A DNA stretch of 64,000 bases from the NCBI GenBank assembly GCA_905176665.1, contig CAJINA010000021.1, positions 28,086 through 92,085 on the forward strand, written 5' to 3'. This stretch comes from Olavius algarvensis Delta 4 endosymbiont (GTDB lineage Bacteria > Desulfobacterota > Desulfobacteria > Desulfobacterales > CAJINA01). How positions within the stretch are numbered: position 1 is the stretch's first letter; every line of letters starts with the position of its first letter. Position numbers and translations under genes: made by a program. Under the pieces are notes generated by a model that saw only the letters and a list, made by a program, of their open reading frames with translations, was not told where the DNA came from and ran no database searches. Positions 35,544-44,061 of the stretch are shown here, one piece after another.

Positions 35544-37286
35544 ATGGCATTATTCAAAGGCTTCACACTTTTTAAAAGGAGTAGTAAAACAATCGAAAAC
35601 CAATCCCAAACACCTCCCGATGGGGTGGACAAACCAAAATTCCTGACCCAGACCCGTTTCGACTCATTCAACCTGCCGGAGGCCCTGCTGGAAGGGCTTA
35701 ATGACGCCGGCCTTGTACAGTGCAGCCCCATCCAGGCGCAATCATTGCCCATATCCCTCGCCGGGCAGGACGTGGCCGGCCAGGCCCAGACCGGCACGGG
35801 TAAAACCGCGGCGTTTCTCGTTACGGTATTTAAACGACTCATGGAAATGAAGGACCGTAAACCCGGTATTCCGGCGGCGCTCGTTGTTGCCCCCACCCGG
35901 GAACTGGCCCACCAGATATTTGACGAAGCCAGCTTGATAGGTAAAAAAACCGGTCTCACAATGGTTCAAGTAGTGGGGGGCGTCGATTATGTCAAGCAAG
36001 CCGACCGCCTCCGCAAAGGCGTCGACATCGTCATCTGCACCCCCGGCCGGATTATCGACTACATGAAGCAGGGGATCTTCAAGACCGCCGGCGTAAAAAT
36101 CGTGGTCATCGATGAAGCCGACCGCCTGCTGGACCTGGGGTTCGAAAAAGACATGCGGTTTCTGCTCAGAAAGATGCCGAAGTACGACCAACGCCAGTCG
36201 ATGCTATTCTCCGCCACCCTTTCTCATCGGGTGATGGAACTTACTTACGAATACATGAACCTGCCGGAATTTATTTCGGTCACGCCCGAAGAAATAGCCG
36301 TTAAAAACATCGCCCAGGAGCTGTACCACGTGGGCAAGGATGAAAAACTGTCGCTGCTGCTGGGGTTTTTAAAGCGTGAAGAGTGGCACCGGATGCTCAT
36401 TTTTGTGAATACCAAGATGGGCGTCGAGTGGTTGACCCAGAAATTAAAGGGCAATGGCTGGCCGGCGGAGGGCATTACCGGTGACCTGCCGCAAAAAAAG
36501 CGGTTCCGGCTGATGGGTCAGTATAAAAACGGACAGCTGAAGATCCTGATTGCCACCGATGTGGCCTCGCGGGGCATCCATGTCGAGGACATCAGCCATG
36601 TGATCAATTATGATTTGCCGCAGGACCCGGAAAATTATGTCCACCGTATCGGGCGTACCGCCCGGGCCGGCAAATCCGGGCGCGCGCTATCCCTGGCCTG
36701 TGAGCGCTATGTGTTTCATCTAAAACCCCTGGAAGAGTTGCTCGAGTACCAGATTCCGGTTGTCTGGCCGGAGGACGGCTGGTTTGAAGAAGACGTGGCC
36801 GGGTCGGTGCCGGCCGAGCGCAGGGCGAAACGCAGCCCGCGTTCTGCAGGCGCCAAAAGAGCCCGCGGCCGCTCACGGAAATCAGCTCCCCGGCGCCGGC
36901 ATGAGCCGACGCTGCCGCCGCGGCCTAAAGATTATTTCCCGGGGACCTTTTTCGGTTTCAAACCCAAACCGCAAGCCAAGGGAAAAACCAAATCTCCGGC
37001 AGACGAGCCCGGCAAAACAAAACCGATCGAGCAAAACGGTAAAGAGTCACCGGAAAAGACCAAAACCGCGGCACCCAAACGCCGCCGCAATTACCGCCGC
37101 GGTAGGCGACCGGCGGCCCGCAAGAAAACAGCAGAGGGTAAAACGGCCCCCAATAAGGTGCCCGCCGGGAAAGCCGCGCCTAAAAAGACATCATCTGGCA
37201 AATCGGCACCCCGTAAGGCCGCTTCCAAGAAAACAGGTTCCCGGAAGAGAGCCCCACGCAAATCGGCTCCGGCAAAAGAGTCCTGA
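35544..37286 (+). CDS. DEAD-box ATP-dependent RNA helicase with basic C-terminal tail
   Basis: A 580-residue DEAD-box helicase of the RhlE/RhlB group. The Q motif (FDSFNLPEALLEGL ... SPIQAQSLP), motif I AQTGTGKT (81-88), motif Ia APTRELAHQ, motif II DEAD (190-193), motif III SAT (223-225) and motif VI HRIGRTARAGKSG are all intact. After ~415 the helicase core ends and a ~165-residue tail follows, rich in Lys, Arg, Ala, Pro and Ser with repeated KxAPxK and SAPRK words like histone H1, probably a non-specific RNA-binding arm. It likely unwinds mRNA or rRNA structures. AGGA lies 5 bases before the ATG. Confidence 0.95.
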   Translation: MALFKGFTLFKRSSKTIENQSQTPPDGVDKPKFLTQTRFDSFNLPEALLEGLNDAGLVQCSPIQAQSLPISLAGQDVAGQAQTGTGKTAAFLVTVFKRLMEMKDRKPGIPAALVVAPTRELAHQIFDEASLIGKKTGLTMVQVVGGVDYVKQADRLRKGVDIVICTPGRIIDYMKQGIFKTAGVKIVVIDEADRLLDLGFEKDMRFLLRKMPKYDQRQSMLFSATLSHRVMELTYEYMNLPEFISVTPEEIAVKNIAQELYHVGKDEKLSLLLGFLKREEWHRMLIFVNTKMGVEWLTQKLKGNGWPAEGITGDLPQKKRFRLMGQYKNGQLKILIATDVASRGIHVEDISHVINYDLPQDPENYVHRIGRTARAGKSGRALSLACERYVFHLKPLEELLEYQIPVVWPEDGWFEEDVAGSVPAERRAKRSPRSAGAKRARGRSRKSAPRRRHEPTLPPRPKDYFPGTFFGFKPKPQAKGKTKSPADEPGKTKPIEQNGKESPEKTKTAAPKRRRNYRRGRRPAARKKTAEGKTAPNKVPAGKAAPKKTSSGKSAPRKAASKKTGSRKRAPRKSAPAKES

Positions 37287-37346
37287 AGCCACTGTCAGTT
37301 CGCGCGATGAATTATCCCTTCGGATTGTTAAATCCCCCATCCGTCA

Positions 37347-37414
37347 CTCCGGCGAAAGCCGGAGCCCAGGAGAGGTTCGGGTAGGCGGCCCTGGATCCCG
37401 GTCTCGGCCGGGAT
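37347..37414. repeat. Double-hairpin intergenic repeat
   Basis: Two perfect 7-bp stems in 68 bases: CTCCGGC-GAAA-GCCGGAG (37347-37364), closed by a GNRA-type tetraloop, and ATCCCGG-TCTCGG-CCGGGAT (37395-37414). It lies between the convergent helicase and phoU genes. The sequence around it (CGTCACTCCGGCGAAAGCCGGAGCC, 25 bases landmark at 37343) resembles widespread proteobacterial interspersed palindromes. No T-run follows, so it is more likely a repeat than a terminator, although it could stop or protect both transcripts. Confidence 0.55.
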
Positions 37415-37443
37415 GGCAACCATTCTATATTTATAGGTATTTT

Positions 37444-38100
37444 CTAATAGTTGCCGTGGCGCACGATCTCCCCTTCCACCAGGTAAATGACTTCTTCGGC
37501 TATATTGGTAGCGTGGTCGGCGATGCGTTCCAGGTGGCGGGAGATCAGATACAGATTGATGAGGGAACCGGCCTGCTCCGGTGATTTTAGCATTTCCTGC
37601 TTGATAAGGTCATAAGCGTTTGCGTGCAGGTCATCCACGTCGTCATCCAGGGTGACAACTTTAAAGGCCAGATCCACATCCAGGTTGACCAGCGCGTCCA
37701 GGCTTTTTTTCAGCATGTCTTCCACGATGGAGGCCATGTGTGAATAATCAAAGCGAAAAACATCATCCTGCTTGCCGGTAATGTTGGCTACCCGCTCGGC
37801 GATATTCACTGCCTCGTCTGCTATCCGCTCCAGGTCATTGTTGATCTTGATAACAGCCACGATAAACCGCAGGTCCACCGCCACCGGCTGGTAGAGGGCC
37901 AGGATTTTCAGGCACTCTTCTTCTACCTCCACCTCTTTTTCGTCAATTTCGTAATCCAACTTGATGACGGATTCCGCAATTTGCAGATCCCCGTCGGCAA
38001 TGGCCTGAATGGCCAGCCGTAATCTTTCTTCCACCATGGCCCCCAGTGAAAGAATGTGCTTTTTCATCTTGTCTAGTTCTTTTTGAAAAAATAAGGTCAT
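37444..38100 (-). CDS. phoU: Phosphate signalling regulator PhoU (first copy)
   Basis: A 218-residue all-helical PhoU of two repeats. Each carries the metal-binding signature: INNDLERIADEAVNIAERV in the first half and SRHLERIADHATNIAEEVIY in the second. PhoU damps PhoR kinase activity when phosphate is plentiful and restrains the PstSCAB transporter. It is the last gene of the pst operon, 11 bases after pstB. It is about as long as the second copy at 43397 and shares its motifs, but many positions differ, so this is an old duplication. Confidence 0.96.
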   Translation of the reverse strand: MTLFFQKELDKMKKHILSLGAMVEERLRLAIQAIADGDLQIAESVIKLDYEIDEKEVEVEEECLKILALYQPVAVDLRFIVAVIKINNDLERIADEAVNIAERVANITGKQDDVFRFDYSHMASIVEDMLKKSLDALVNLDVDLAFKVVTLDDDVDDLHANAYDLIKQEMLKSPEQAGSLINLYLISRHLERIADHATNIAEEVIYLVEGEIVRHGNY

Positions 38101-38111
38101 CTTTCTCTCAC

Positions 38112-39014
38112 TTATCCGAATCGACCGGTTATGTAGTCCTGGGTCAACTGGTGCCTTGGTTTGGTGAAGATACGCTCGGTAGGCCCGACTTCAATGAGGT
38201 CTCCGAGGTGAAAATAAGCCGTGCGTTGGGATACCCGCGCAGCCTGCTGCATGGAATGAGTTACGATGACGATGGAATACTGAGTTTTCAGCTCCGTGAT
38301 CAAGTCTTCTATGACGGCCGTTGCGATGGGATCCAGGGCGGAGCAAGGCTCATCCATCAGGATGACTTCCGGGCTGACCGCGATGGTACGGGCAATGCAC
38401 AAGCGCTGCTGCTGTCCGCCGGACAGGCCGGTACCGGGCTGGCCCAGGCGATCCTTTACTTCATCCCACAGGCCCGCCTTGATCAGCGACGTTTCCACGA
38501 TTGCATCCAACTCCGCATTGTTCGCCGCCAGCCCATGAATCTTGGGCCCGTAGGCAATATTATCGTAGATGGATTTGGGAAATGGGTTGGGCTTTTGAAA
38601 CACCATCCCGACCTGAGCCCGCAAGGGTACCACATCGATATTTTTATCGTAGATATTGACATTATCCATCACAATGTCACCGGTGACCCGGCAGTTGTCG
38701 ATGGTGTCGTTCATACGGTTCAAGCAGCGAATGAAGGTGGACTTACCACAACCGGAAGGACCGATCATGGACAGAACCTCATTGTTCCCGATATCGATGG
38801 ACACATCCTTGATGGCATGCTTGTCGTCGTAGTACACATCAACGTTGCGGCAGGTCATGCGCGGGTTGTCCACAATGATATCGCCGACGGTCTTCCGGTT
38901 TTCGCGGCTGACCAGAACCCGTCCGTCTTCTATTTCCATTTGTGCTGTCGCCCTATTTTCCGGCATGGTTGTTACTAAGCCTATAGTGTTGGATTTCATC
39001 ATCCCGGGCATCAC
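38112..39014 (-). CDS. pstB: Phosphate ABC transporter ATP-binding protein PstB
   Basis: The ATPase of the high-affinity phosphate importer. Walker A is GPSGCGKST, the Q-loop [18 protein letters not shown], the ABC signature [13 protein letters not shown] and Walker [14 protein letters not shown], followed by the switch His in IVIVTHSM. The core begins at [21 protein letters not shown]; about 50 residues before it look unlike other PstB proteins, so the true start may be an internal Met (for example the ATG at 38939). 39014 is a GTG. It lies between pstS and phoU, with a hairpin upstream of it in the pstS-pstB gap. Confidence 0.95.
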   Translation of the reverse strand: MMPGMMKSNTIGLVTTMPENRATAQMEIEDGRVLVSRENRKTVGDIIVDNPRMTCRNVDVYYDDKHAIKDVSIDIGNNEVLSMIGPSGCGKSTFIRCLNRMNDTIDNCRVTGDIVMDNVNIYDKNIDVVPLRAQVGMVFQKPNPFPKSIYDNIAYGPKIHGLAANNAELDAIVETSLIKAGLWDEVKDRLGQPGTGLSGGQQQRLCIARTIAVSPEVILMDEPCSALDPIATAVIEDLITELKTQYSIVIVTHSMQQAARVSQRTAYFHLGDLIEVGPTERIFTKPRHQLTQDYITGRFG

Positions 39015-39116
39015 TTATATAGTGGTTTCAGTTCAAAAGTCAAACTTGCGGCCGCATGTCGGTGGAAACCGAAAAAGAGAGGATTCCAGGTGATACACGG
39101 CCGCCAAGACAGTAGT

Positions 39117-39145
39117 AGACCGGGCTTTTTGAAAGCGTCCGGTCT
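39117..39145 (-). other. Stem-loop in the pstS-pstB gap
   Basis: Outer stem AGACCGG/CCGGTCT with an inner stem GCTTT/AAAGC inside the loop. No T-run follows on the minus strand. It sits just after the pstS stop, a place where many operons have an RNA-protecting hairpin that raises the amount of the binding-protein message over the downstream genes. Confidence 0.5.
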
Positions 39146-39162
39146 AGGTGACGATTTAGATA

Positions 39163-40218
39163 CTATTTAACGGACTTAAGGGTTTGCAAAGATCCGGCGT
39201 CGTTTTTAAACTTGGCACGCTCGGCCTCCGGCATGGGGATCAGGCCCCTTTCACTCAGGTAGCCATCTTCGCCCCACGCTTTTTCGCTGGTGAACTCCTT
39301 GAGGTACTCTTTCATCCCGGGGATCACTTTGGTATGGGCTTTCTTCACGTAGAAGAAGAGCGGACGCGAAACCGGGTACTGGCCATCGGCAATGGCTTCG
39401 AACGTCGGCTGTACGCCGTCGATAAAAGAACCCTGAATTTTATCCGTGTTCTGATCAAGGAAGCTGAAACCGAAAATACCGACCGCACTCGGATTTGCAT
39501 CCAGTTTTTGCACGATCAGGTTGTCGTTTTCGCCGGCTTCAACATAGGCACCATCTTCTCGGACCGTGTGGCAGATGCTTTTGTATTTCTTTTTGTCTTT
39601 TTTCTTCATGGCCTTGATCCAGCCAAACTTTTTCCCGCCACCTTCCATGGCAAGTTCTACGAACGCATCCCGGGTGCCGGACGTGGGCGGCGGGCCCAGG
39701 ACTTCGATCTTGGTGGCTGGCAGCGACGGATTCACGTCTTTCCAGGTTTTGTAGGGATTGGGGATCAGTTTTGTAGCACCGCTCGGATCCGGTACATCTT
39801 TGGCCAGGGCCATGAAAATGTCCTTACGGGACAATTTCAACGGAGCGGTTTTCTTGGAGTTCGCCAGGACGATGCCGTCATAGCCGACTTTTACTTCGAT
39901 GATATCGCTGACGCCGTTCTTCTGGCATTTAGCAAATTCGGAACTCTTTATACGCCGGGAGGCGTTGGTGATGTCCGGATGTTCAACGCCGATACCAGCG
40001 CAGAAAAGCTTCAAGCCTCCGCCGGAACCGGTGGATTCGATCTTGGGGGTTTTAAAAGGGGTGGTCTTGCCGAATTGCTCGGCAACCACAGTGGCAAACG
40101 GATAGACTGTTGAAGATCCGACAATACTGATGTAATTGCGGCCGGACGCAGCCTGGGCCGGCGTAAAGACAGTTGCGATCATCGCAATGGCAATTAAAAA
40201 GATTAGCGCTTTCTTCAT
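39163..40218 (-). CDS. pstS: Periplasmic phosphate-binding protein PstS
   Basis: A 351-residue PstS with Sec signal peptide (MKKALIFLIAIAMIATVFTPAQA, 23 residues, cleavage before ASGRN). The phosphate-binding loops are visible: IVGSSTVYPFA, ESTGSGGGLKLFCAG, the ITNASRRIK segment and the TSGTRDAFVE loop. The length is typical of the proteobacterial type with a C-terminal YLSERGLIPMP end. AAGGAGG lies 9 bases before the ATG. It is placed between pstA and pstB instead of heading the operon, and has its own candidate PHO box (40314-40342) and a terminator-like hairpin in its leader. Confidence 0.96.
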   Translation of the reverse strand: MKKALIFLIAIAMIATVFTPAQAASGRNYISIVGSSTVYPFATVVAEQFGKTTPFKTPKIESTGSGGGLKLFCAGIGVEHPDITNASRRIKSSEFAKCQKNGVSDIIEVKVGYDGIVLANSKKTAPLKLSRKDIFMALAKDVPDPSGATKLIPNPYKTWKDVNPSLPATKIEVLGPPPTSGTRDAFVELAMEGGGKKFGWIKAMKKKDKKKYKSICHTVREDGAYVEAGENDNLIVQKLDANPSAVGIFGFSFLDQNTDKIQGSFIDGVQPTFEAIADGQYPVSRPLFFYVKKAHTKVIPGMKEYLKEFTSEKAWGEDGYLSERGLIPMPEAERAKFKNDAGSLQTLKSVK

Positions 40219-40250
40219 GCTGGGTTTCCTCCTTAATGTAGGGATGATTT

Positions 40251-40281
40251 AAAAAAATCAGGTATGGCCGTTAGGCCATAC
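40251..40281 (-). terminator. Intrinsic terminator or attenuator in the pstA-pstS gap
   Basis: On the minus strand GTATGGCC-TAAC-GGCCATAC (40281-40262) is a perfect 8-bp stem with a 4-base loop, followed after four bases by T7 (40257-40251). It would end pstCA readthrough. Because the candidate PHO box of pstS lies upstream of it, the pstS transcript probably also begins before it, which would make it an attenuator in the pstS leader. Confidence 0.65.
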
Positions 40282-40313
40282 TGTTAACCAAGTTAATTGT
40301 GTCTACCCCGGGT

Positions 40314-40342
40314 CTATTAGGTCAATGTTAGGTCAATGTTAC
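40314..40342 (-). promoter_or_regulatory. Candidate PHO box of pstS
   Basis: Three 7-base units start exactly 11 bases apart on the plus strand: CTATTAG (40314), ATGTTAG (40325) and ATGTTAC (40336). Read on the coding (minus) strand they are GTAACAT, CTAACAT and CTAATAG. The same period and core (CTAACA) occur ahead of pstC and phoB. The box ends 95 bases before the pstS ATG. Confidence 0.65.
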
Positions 40343-40385
40343 TATTTCGTTTAATTGAACGAAAAATGACACTATTTGAAGAGGC

Positions 40386-41666
40386 CTACCAACGACGCTC
40401 AAAACGCTTGCGCAAAAACACCGCCGTGGCATTCATGGTTATTAAAAAGGCCAACAGCACCATAATTGCGGCCGACGTGCGTTCCACGAACCCTCGTTCA
40501 GGACTGTCGGCCCACAGGTAGACTTGAACGGGCAGGGCGGTCGAGGGGTCTGTTAAGCCAGCCGGGACATCGACGATAAAAGCCACCATGCCGATCATCA
40601 AGAGCGGGGCGGTCTCGCCCAGGGCACGGGCCATACCGATAATCGTCCCGGTCAGCATGCCGGGCAGGGCCAATGGGAGGACATGGTGAACCACCATCTG
40701 CATTTTGGAAGCACCGACCCCCAAAGCGGCCTCCCGGATGGAGGGTGGGACCGATTTTAAAGCCGAACGACTGGCAATGATGATGGTAGGCAGGGTCATC
40801 AGGGTTAGTACTAAGCCGCCAACGATTGGAGCTGAGCGCGGCAGACCAAAGAAGTTGAGAAATACGGCCAGGCCCAGCAGGCCAAAAACAATCGAAGGCA
40901 CGGCGGCCAGGTTGTTGATGTTGATCTCGATAAGGTCGGTCCAGCGATTTTTCGGAGCGAACTCTTCCAGGTAGACTGCCGCAGCTACCCCGACGGGGAA
41001 CGACAGTAAAAGCGTGACAATCAGGGTAAAAAAGGAACCCATAACTGCGCCCCAGACGCCTGCCAGTTCAGGTTCCCGTGAATCCCCCACGGTAAAAAAG
41101 GTCTTATTGAAACGTTTTTCCAGTTTCTCTTCAGCAATCAACTGGTCTATCCAGGCCAATTGCTTATCTTTCAGCCGGCGCGACTCTTCCGGTCCCTCTC
41201 GTTTGATGTGACCTTTTATCAGCATATCGACGTCATCGTCTGCCGGCACCCAGATTGACCGTTTCTGGCCGATGATTTGCGGATTATCCAGCACGATCTT
41301 GCGCAGTTGAAAGGACGCGCCGGGACTGGCCAGGCCGTAAAGCTGGCGTTTATCGCGTCGATTTTTGACCTCCGGGAACATGTTCCGCAGTGATTTTTTA
41401 ACCAGGCCCTGGTAATCAGCGGTCGCCAAAGAGGCCTGCCGCAGGGTATCTGGAGAAAAGTGGATATCCAGTTTCACGTACGTCTGCCAGAAGGCACTGG
41501 CGCCGTTGGCCGCAATGGCGACAAACAAAAAAGCGAGAAAGGCCAGGCTGACGACAATGGCGGATATGCCATAGAGGCGGAAGCGTCGTTCCGCACGATA
41601 GCGCCGCGCAAGGCTCTGATTGACGATGTCGATGGTCCGCCTGGTTTTCTTTTGGGTATTATTCAT
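40386..41666 (-). CDS. pstA: Phosphate ABC transporter permease PstA
   Basis: A 426-residue permease. The N terminus is basic, with one helix (~35-60), followed by a ~150-residue periplasmic domain of the DUF3333 kind found in long PstA proteins, then the binding-protein-dependent transport core with five to six helices. The EAA loop is REAALGVGASKMQMVVHHVLPLALPGMLTG. The start at 41666 overlaps the pstC stop by 8 bases (ATGAATAA) and has CGGGAG just upstream; nine residues of open frame before it are probably not translated. It forms the channel with PstC. Confidence 0.94.
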   Translation of the reverse strand: MNNTQKKTRRTIDIVNQSLARRYRAERRFRLYGISAIVVSLAFLAFLFVAIAANGASAFWQTYVKLDIHFSPDTLRQASLATADYQGLVKKSLRNMFPEVKNRRDKRQLYGLASPGASFQLRKIVLDNPQIIGQKRSIWVPADDDVDMLIKGHIKREGPEESRRLKDKQLAWIDQLIAEEKLEKRFNKTFFTVGDSREPELAGVWGAVMGSFFTLIVTLLLSFPVGVAAAVYLEEFAPKNRWTDLIEININNLAAVPSIVFGLLGLAVFLNFFGLPRSAPIVGGLVLTLMTLPTIIIASRSALKSVPPSIREAALGVGASKMQMVVHHVLPLALPGMLTGTIIGMARALGETAPLLMIGMVAFIVDVPAGLTDPSTALPVQVYLWADSPERGFVERTSAAIMVLLAFLITMNATAVFLRKRFERRW

Positions 41667-43047
41667 ACTGCTCCCGGTATTTGCGTACGACATAAAGTGC
41701 TATTACGTTTAGAATCAGGGTGACGAAAAACAGCAGCAAGCCCAGGGCGAAGGCCGCCAGGGTTTTAGGACTGTCGAATTCCTGGTCGCCAACCAGCAGG
41801 GTGACGATCTGGACGGTGACGGTGGTTACGGTTTTAAGCGGATTAATGGTCAGATTGGCCGACAGGCCGGCGGCCATGACCACGATCATGGTTTCACCGA
41901 TCGCCCGGGAAACGGCCAGCAAAACGCCGCCGATGATACCGGGCAGCGCCGCGGGCAGGATAACCTGTTTGGTGGTTTCGGACTGAGTGGCTCCCAGGCT
42001 GTAGGCGCCGTCGCGCAGGGACTGGGGTACGGCATTGATAAAGTCGTCGGATAGCGAAGAGACGAAAGGGATGATCATGATGCCCATGACCAGGCCCGCA
42101 GCCAGGGCGCTTTCCGAGGAAACATCCAGCCCCAGTACGGTACCGGTTTCGCGGATAAAAGGCGCTACCGTGAGGGCCGCAAAAAAGCCATATACCACCG
42201 TAGGGATCCCGGCCAGGATTTCAATCAACGGTTTGGCATACGACCTGAACCGCAAGCTGGCGTATTCCGAGAGATAGATGGCCGACATCAAACCGATAGG
42301 AACCGCGACCACCATGGCAATGGCGGATATCAGCAGGGTTCCCAGGAAAACGGGGACGGCCCCGAATGCCCCGGAAGAGCCAACCTGGTCCGACCGAATG
42401 GCCATTTGGGGGCTCCATTCCAGGCCGAACAGAAATTCCGTCACCGGAATGACTTGAAAGAAACGAATGGCCTCGTAAAGTACCGACAGCACGATACCGA
42501 TGGTCGTGAAAATGGCAATCGTTGAACAGGCGATGAGAACGTACTTGATGATTTCTTCAACATGGTTGCGGGCGCGCAGGGTGGCTTTGATACGGCTGCG
42601 CACTAGCAGGGTGGCCAGGATGGTAGTGCTGATCGTAACGACGGCCAGAGCGGCCTGGCTGGTCGCTTTCAAGCTGCGATAGTGATCCGCGGCAGCCCGC
42701 TGGGTGGCATCGATTTCTCCGGAGACGATGTTGCCGCTGACCAGGTTGCGTATATTATTGAGCAGCAATTTCAGTTCGACATCCGGCAGGGTACGGATGT
42801 TCTCCGGTAGCTGGGCGACCAGGAGTTGAATGATGACCGTATCCTCCCCGGCCAGCCAGAAACTGTAGAGCAGCAGGGCCGGGATTCCACACCACAACGC
42901 GGTCAGGGCCCCATAGTATGTCGGGCGCGAGTGCAGCTCCTGTACTTTACGGGTAGGCCCGGCAACCGCGAATGCCTGGCGGCGGCCGATGTAATAACCT
43001 ACGGTGGATAATCCTAACAGGACGAGCATCAATGTGGTGGGTGACAT
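41659..43047 (-). CDS. pstC: Phosphate ABC transporter permease PstC
   Basis: A 462-residue permease, longer than the ~300-residue E. coli PstC. Two N-terminal helices, a ~70-residue external stretch and another helix precede the transport core, which holds IPIGLMSAIYLSEYAS-like sequence at ~265-280 and the EAA loop LRDGAYSLGATQSETTKQVILPAALPGIIGG. The C-terminal helix ends in KYREQYE. It is the first gene of the minus-strand pst operon, with a PHO box 96 bases upstream. AAGGAC about 12 bases before the ATG may be the ribosome site. Confidence 0.94.
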   Translation of the reverse strand: MSPTTLMLVLLGLSTVGYYIGRRQAFAVAGPTRKVQELHSRPTYYGALTALWCGIPALLLYSFWLAGEDTVIIQLLVAQLPENIRTLPDVELKLLLNNIRNLVSGNIVSGEIDATQRAAADHYRSLKATSQAALAVVTISTTILATLLVRSRIKATLRARNHVEEIIKYVLIACSTIAIFTTIGIVLSVLYEAIRFFQVIPVTEFLFGLEWSPQMAIRSDQVGSSGAFGAVPVFLGTLLISAIAMVVAVPIGLMSAIYLSEYASLRFRSYAKPLIEILAGIPTVVYGFFAALTVAPFIRETGTVLGLDVSSESALAAGLVMGIMIIPFVSSLSDDFINAVPQSLRDGAYSLGATQSETTKQVILPAALPGIIGGVLLAVSRAIGETMIVVMAAGLSANLTINPLKTVTTVTVQIVTLLVGDQEFDSPKTLAAFALGLLLFFVTLILNVIALYVVRKYREQYE

Positions 43048-43396
43048 AAACGGTGTGGTCCTTATTATTATGGGGCTGGTGCCCCTGGTCCAACCCGGTC
43101 GGCAAAAGCGCCTGCCAAAGTGTTGGCGAACGTTAAAAATAAATTGTTAGATTTCTGTTAGCGTTCTGTTAGTAGTTGGTTCGGTGAGAGATTTGGCTAT
43201 TATTACAAATTATTATGTGCTTAAAACTGTGCTATGAACCCATGGCAGGGAGTTTGGCCCAATCGTTGTCCGATTGCTGCCGGGTAAAGATCGATATACT
43301 TCCCAAACCATACATACCGGGTATGCGGACGGGTGTTACGGCTGCGGCTTCTCACAGCCCAGCGGGTAGGTAAGCGACATAGCCTGAGGAGAGACC
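43048..43396. other. Divergent control region between pstC and the second phoU
   Basis: A 349-bp region serving both directions. It contains the PHO box (43144-43172), an AT-rich part to its right (43195-43215) and a 13-bp dyad CATACC-G-GGTATG (43313-43325) about 70 bases before the second phoU. No gene is seen in it. Confidence 0.5.
43144..43172 (-). promoter_or_regulatory. Candidate PHO box between pstC and the second phoU
   Basis: Three 7-base units start exactly 11 bases apart on the plus strand: TTGTTAG (43144), CTGTTAG (43155) and CTGTTAG (43166). The unit and spacing match PhoB-type direct repeats (CTGTCAT with 4-base gaps in enterics) and, on the minus strand (CTAACAG/CTAACAA), the TTAACA 11-bp repeats bound by Gram-positive PhoP. 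It lies 96 bases before pstC and about 225 bases before the divergent phoU. Confidence 0.72.
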
Positions 43397-44053
43397 ATGA
43401 GTAAACATTTCCAAAGGGAACTGGACAAAATAAAGCGAATGCTGCTTTCGCTCGGCACCATGATTGAAGGCCGTGTCCGGGAAACCAAAGACGCCATTGA
43501 TTCATATGATGTCGATATCGCGGAAAAAATTATCAAACAGGACTATGAAATCGACGACATGGAAGTTGAGATTGAAGAGGAATGTCTTAAAATCATGGCG
43601 CTGCACCAACCAGTGGCAGTTGATCTGCGGTTTTTAGTGGCTGTGATCAAGATCAACAACGACCTGGAACGTATCGGTGATCAGGCGGTAAACATCGCCC
43701 AGCGGATCCAGACCATCAACAAGCAGGAACGCATAGATTTTATTTTCGATTATGCCGATATGGCGGCCAGAACCGAAACCATGCTGAGGATGAGCCTGGA
43801 TGCTTTGGTCAGCTTCGATATCGATATCGCTTTCAAAGTAGTGATTCTCGATGACGAGGTCGATAAAATCAAGAGCGAGGCCTATCGACTCATCAAAGCG
43901 GCCTTGAAGGAAAACCCGGATCATGTCGGCTACCTGATCAACCTGCTATTGATTTCACGCCACCTGGAACGCATGGCCGACCATGCTACCAATATCGCCG
44001 AAGAGGTCATCTATATGATAGAAGGCCAAATTGTTCGGCATGCCAAGCTGTAA
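43397..44053 (+). CDS. phoU: Phosphate signalling regulator PhoU (second copy)
   Basis: A 218-residue PhoU transcribed away from the pst operon. The two metal-binding helices read INNDLERIGDQAVNIAQRI and SRHLERMADHATNIAEEVIY. GAGGAG lies about 7 bases before the ATG. It starts MSKHFQRELDKIKRMLLSLG, close to the first copy, and ends IVRHAKL. alkD follows after only 8 bases on the same strand. Two PhoU proteins in one locus may act separately on PhoR and on the transporter, or under different phosphate levels; the sequence does not decide. Confidence 0.95.
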   Translation: MSKHFQRELDKIKRMLLSLGTMIEGRVRETKDAIDSYDVDIAEKIIKQDYEIDDMEVEIEEECLKIMALHQPVAVDLRFLVAVIKINNDLERIGDQAVNIAQRIQTINKQERIDFIFDYADMAARTETMLRMSLDALVSFDIDIAFKVVILDDEVDKIKSEAYRLIKAALKENPDHVGYLINLLLISRHLERMADHATNIAEEVIYMIEGQIVRHAKL

Positions 44054-44061
44054 GCGAACCT

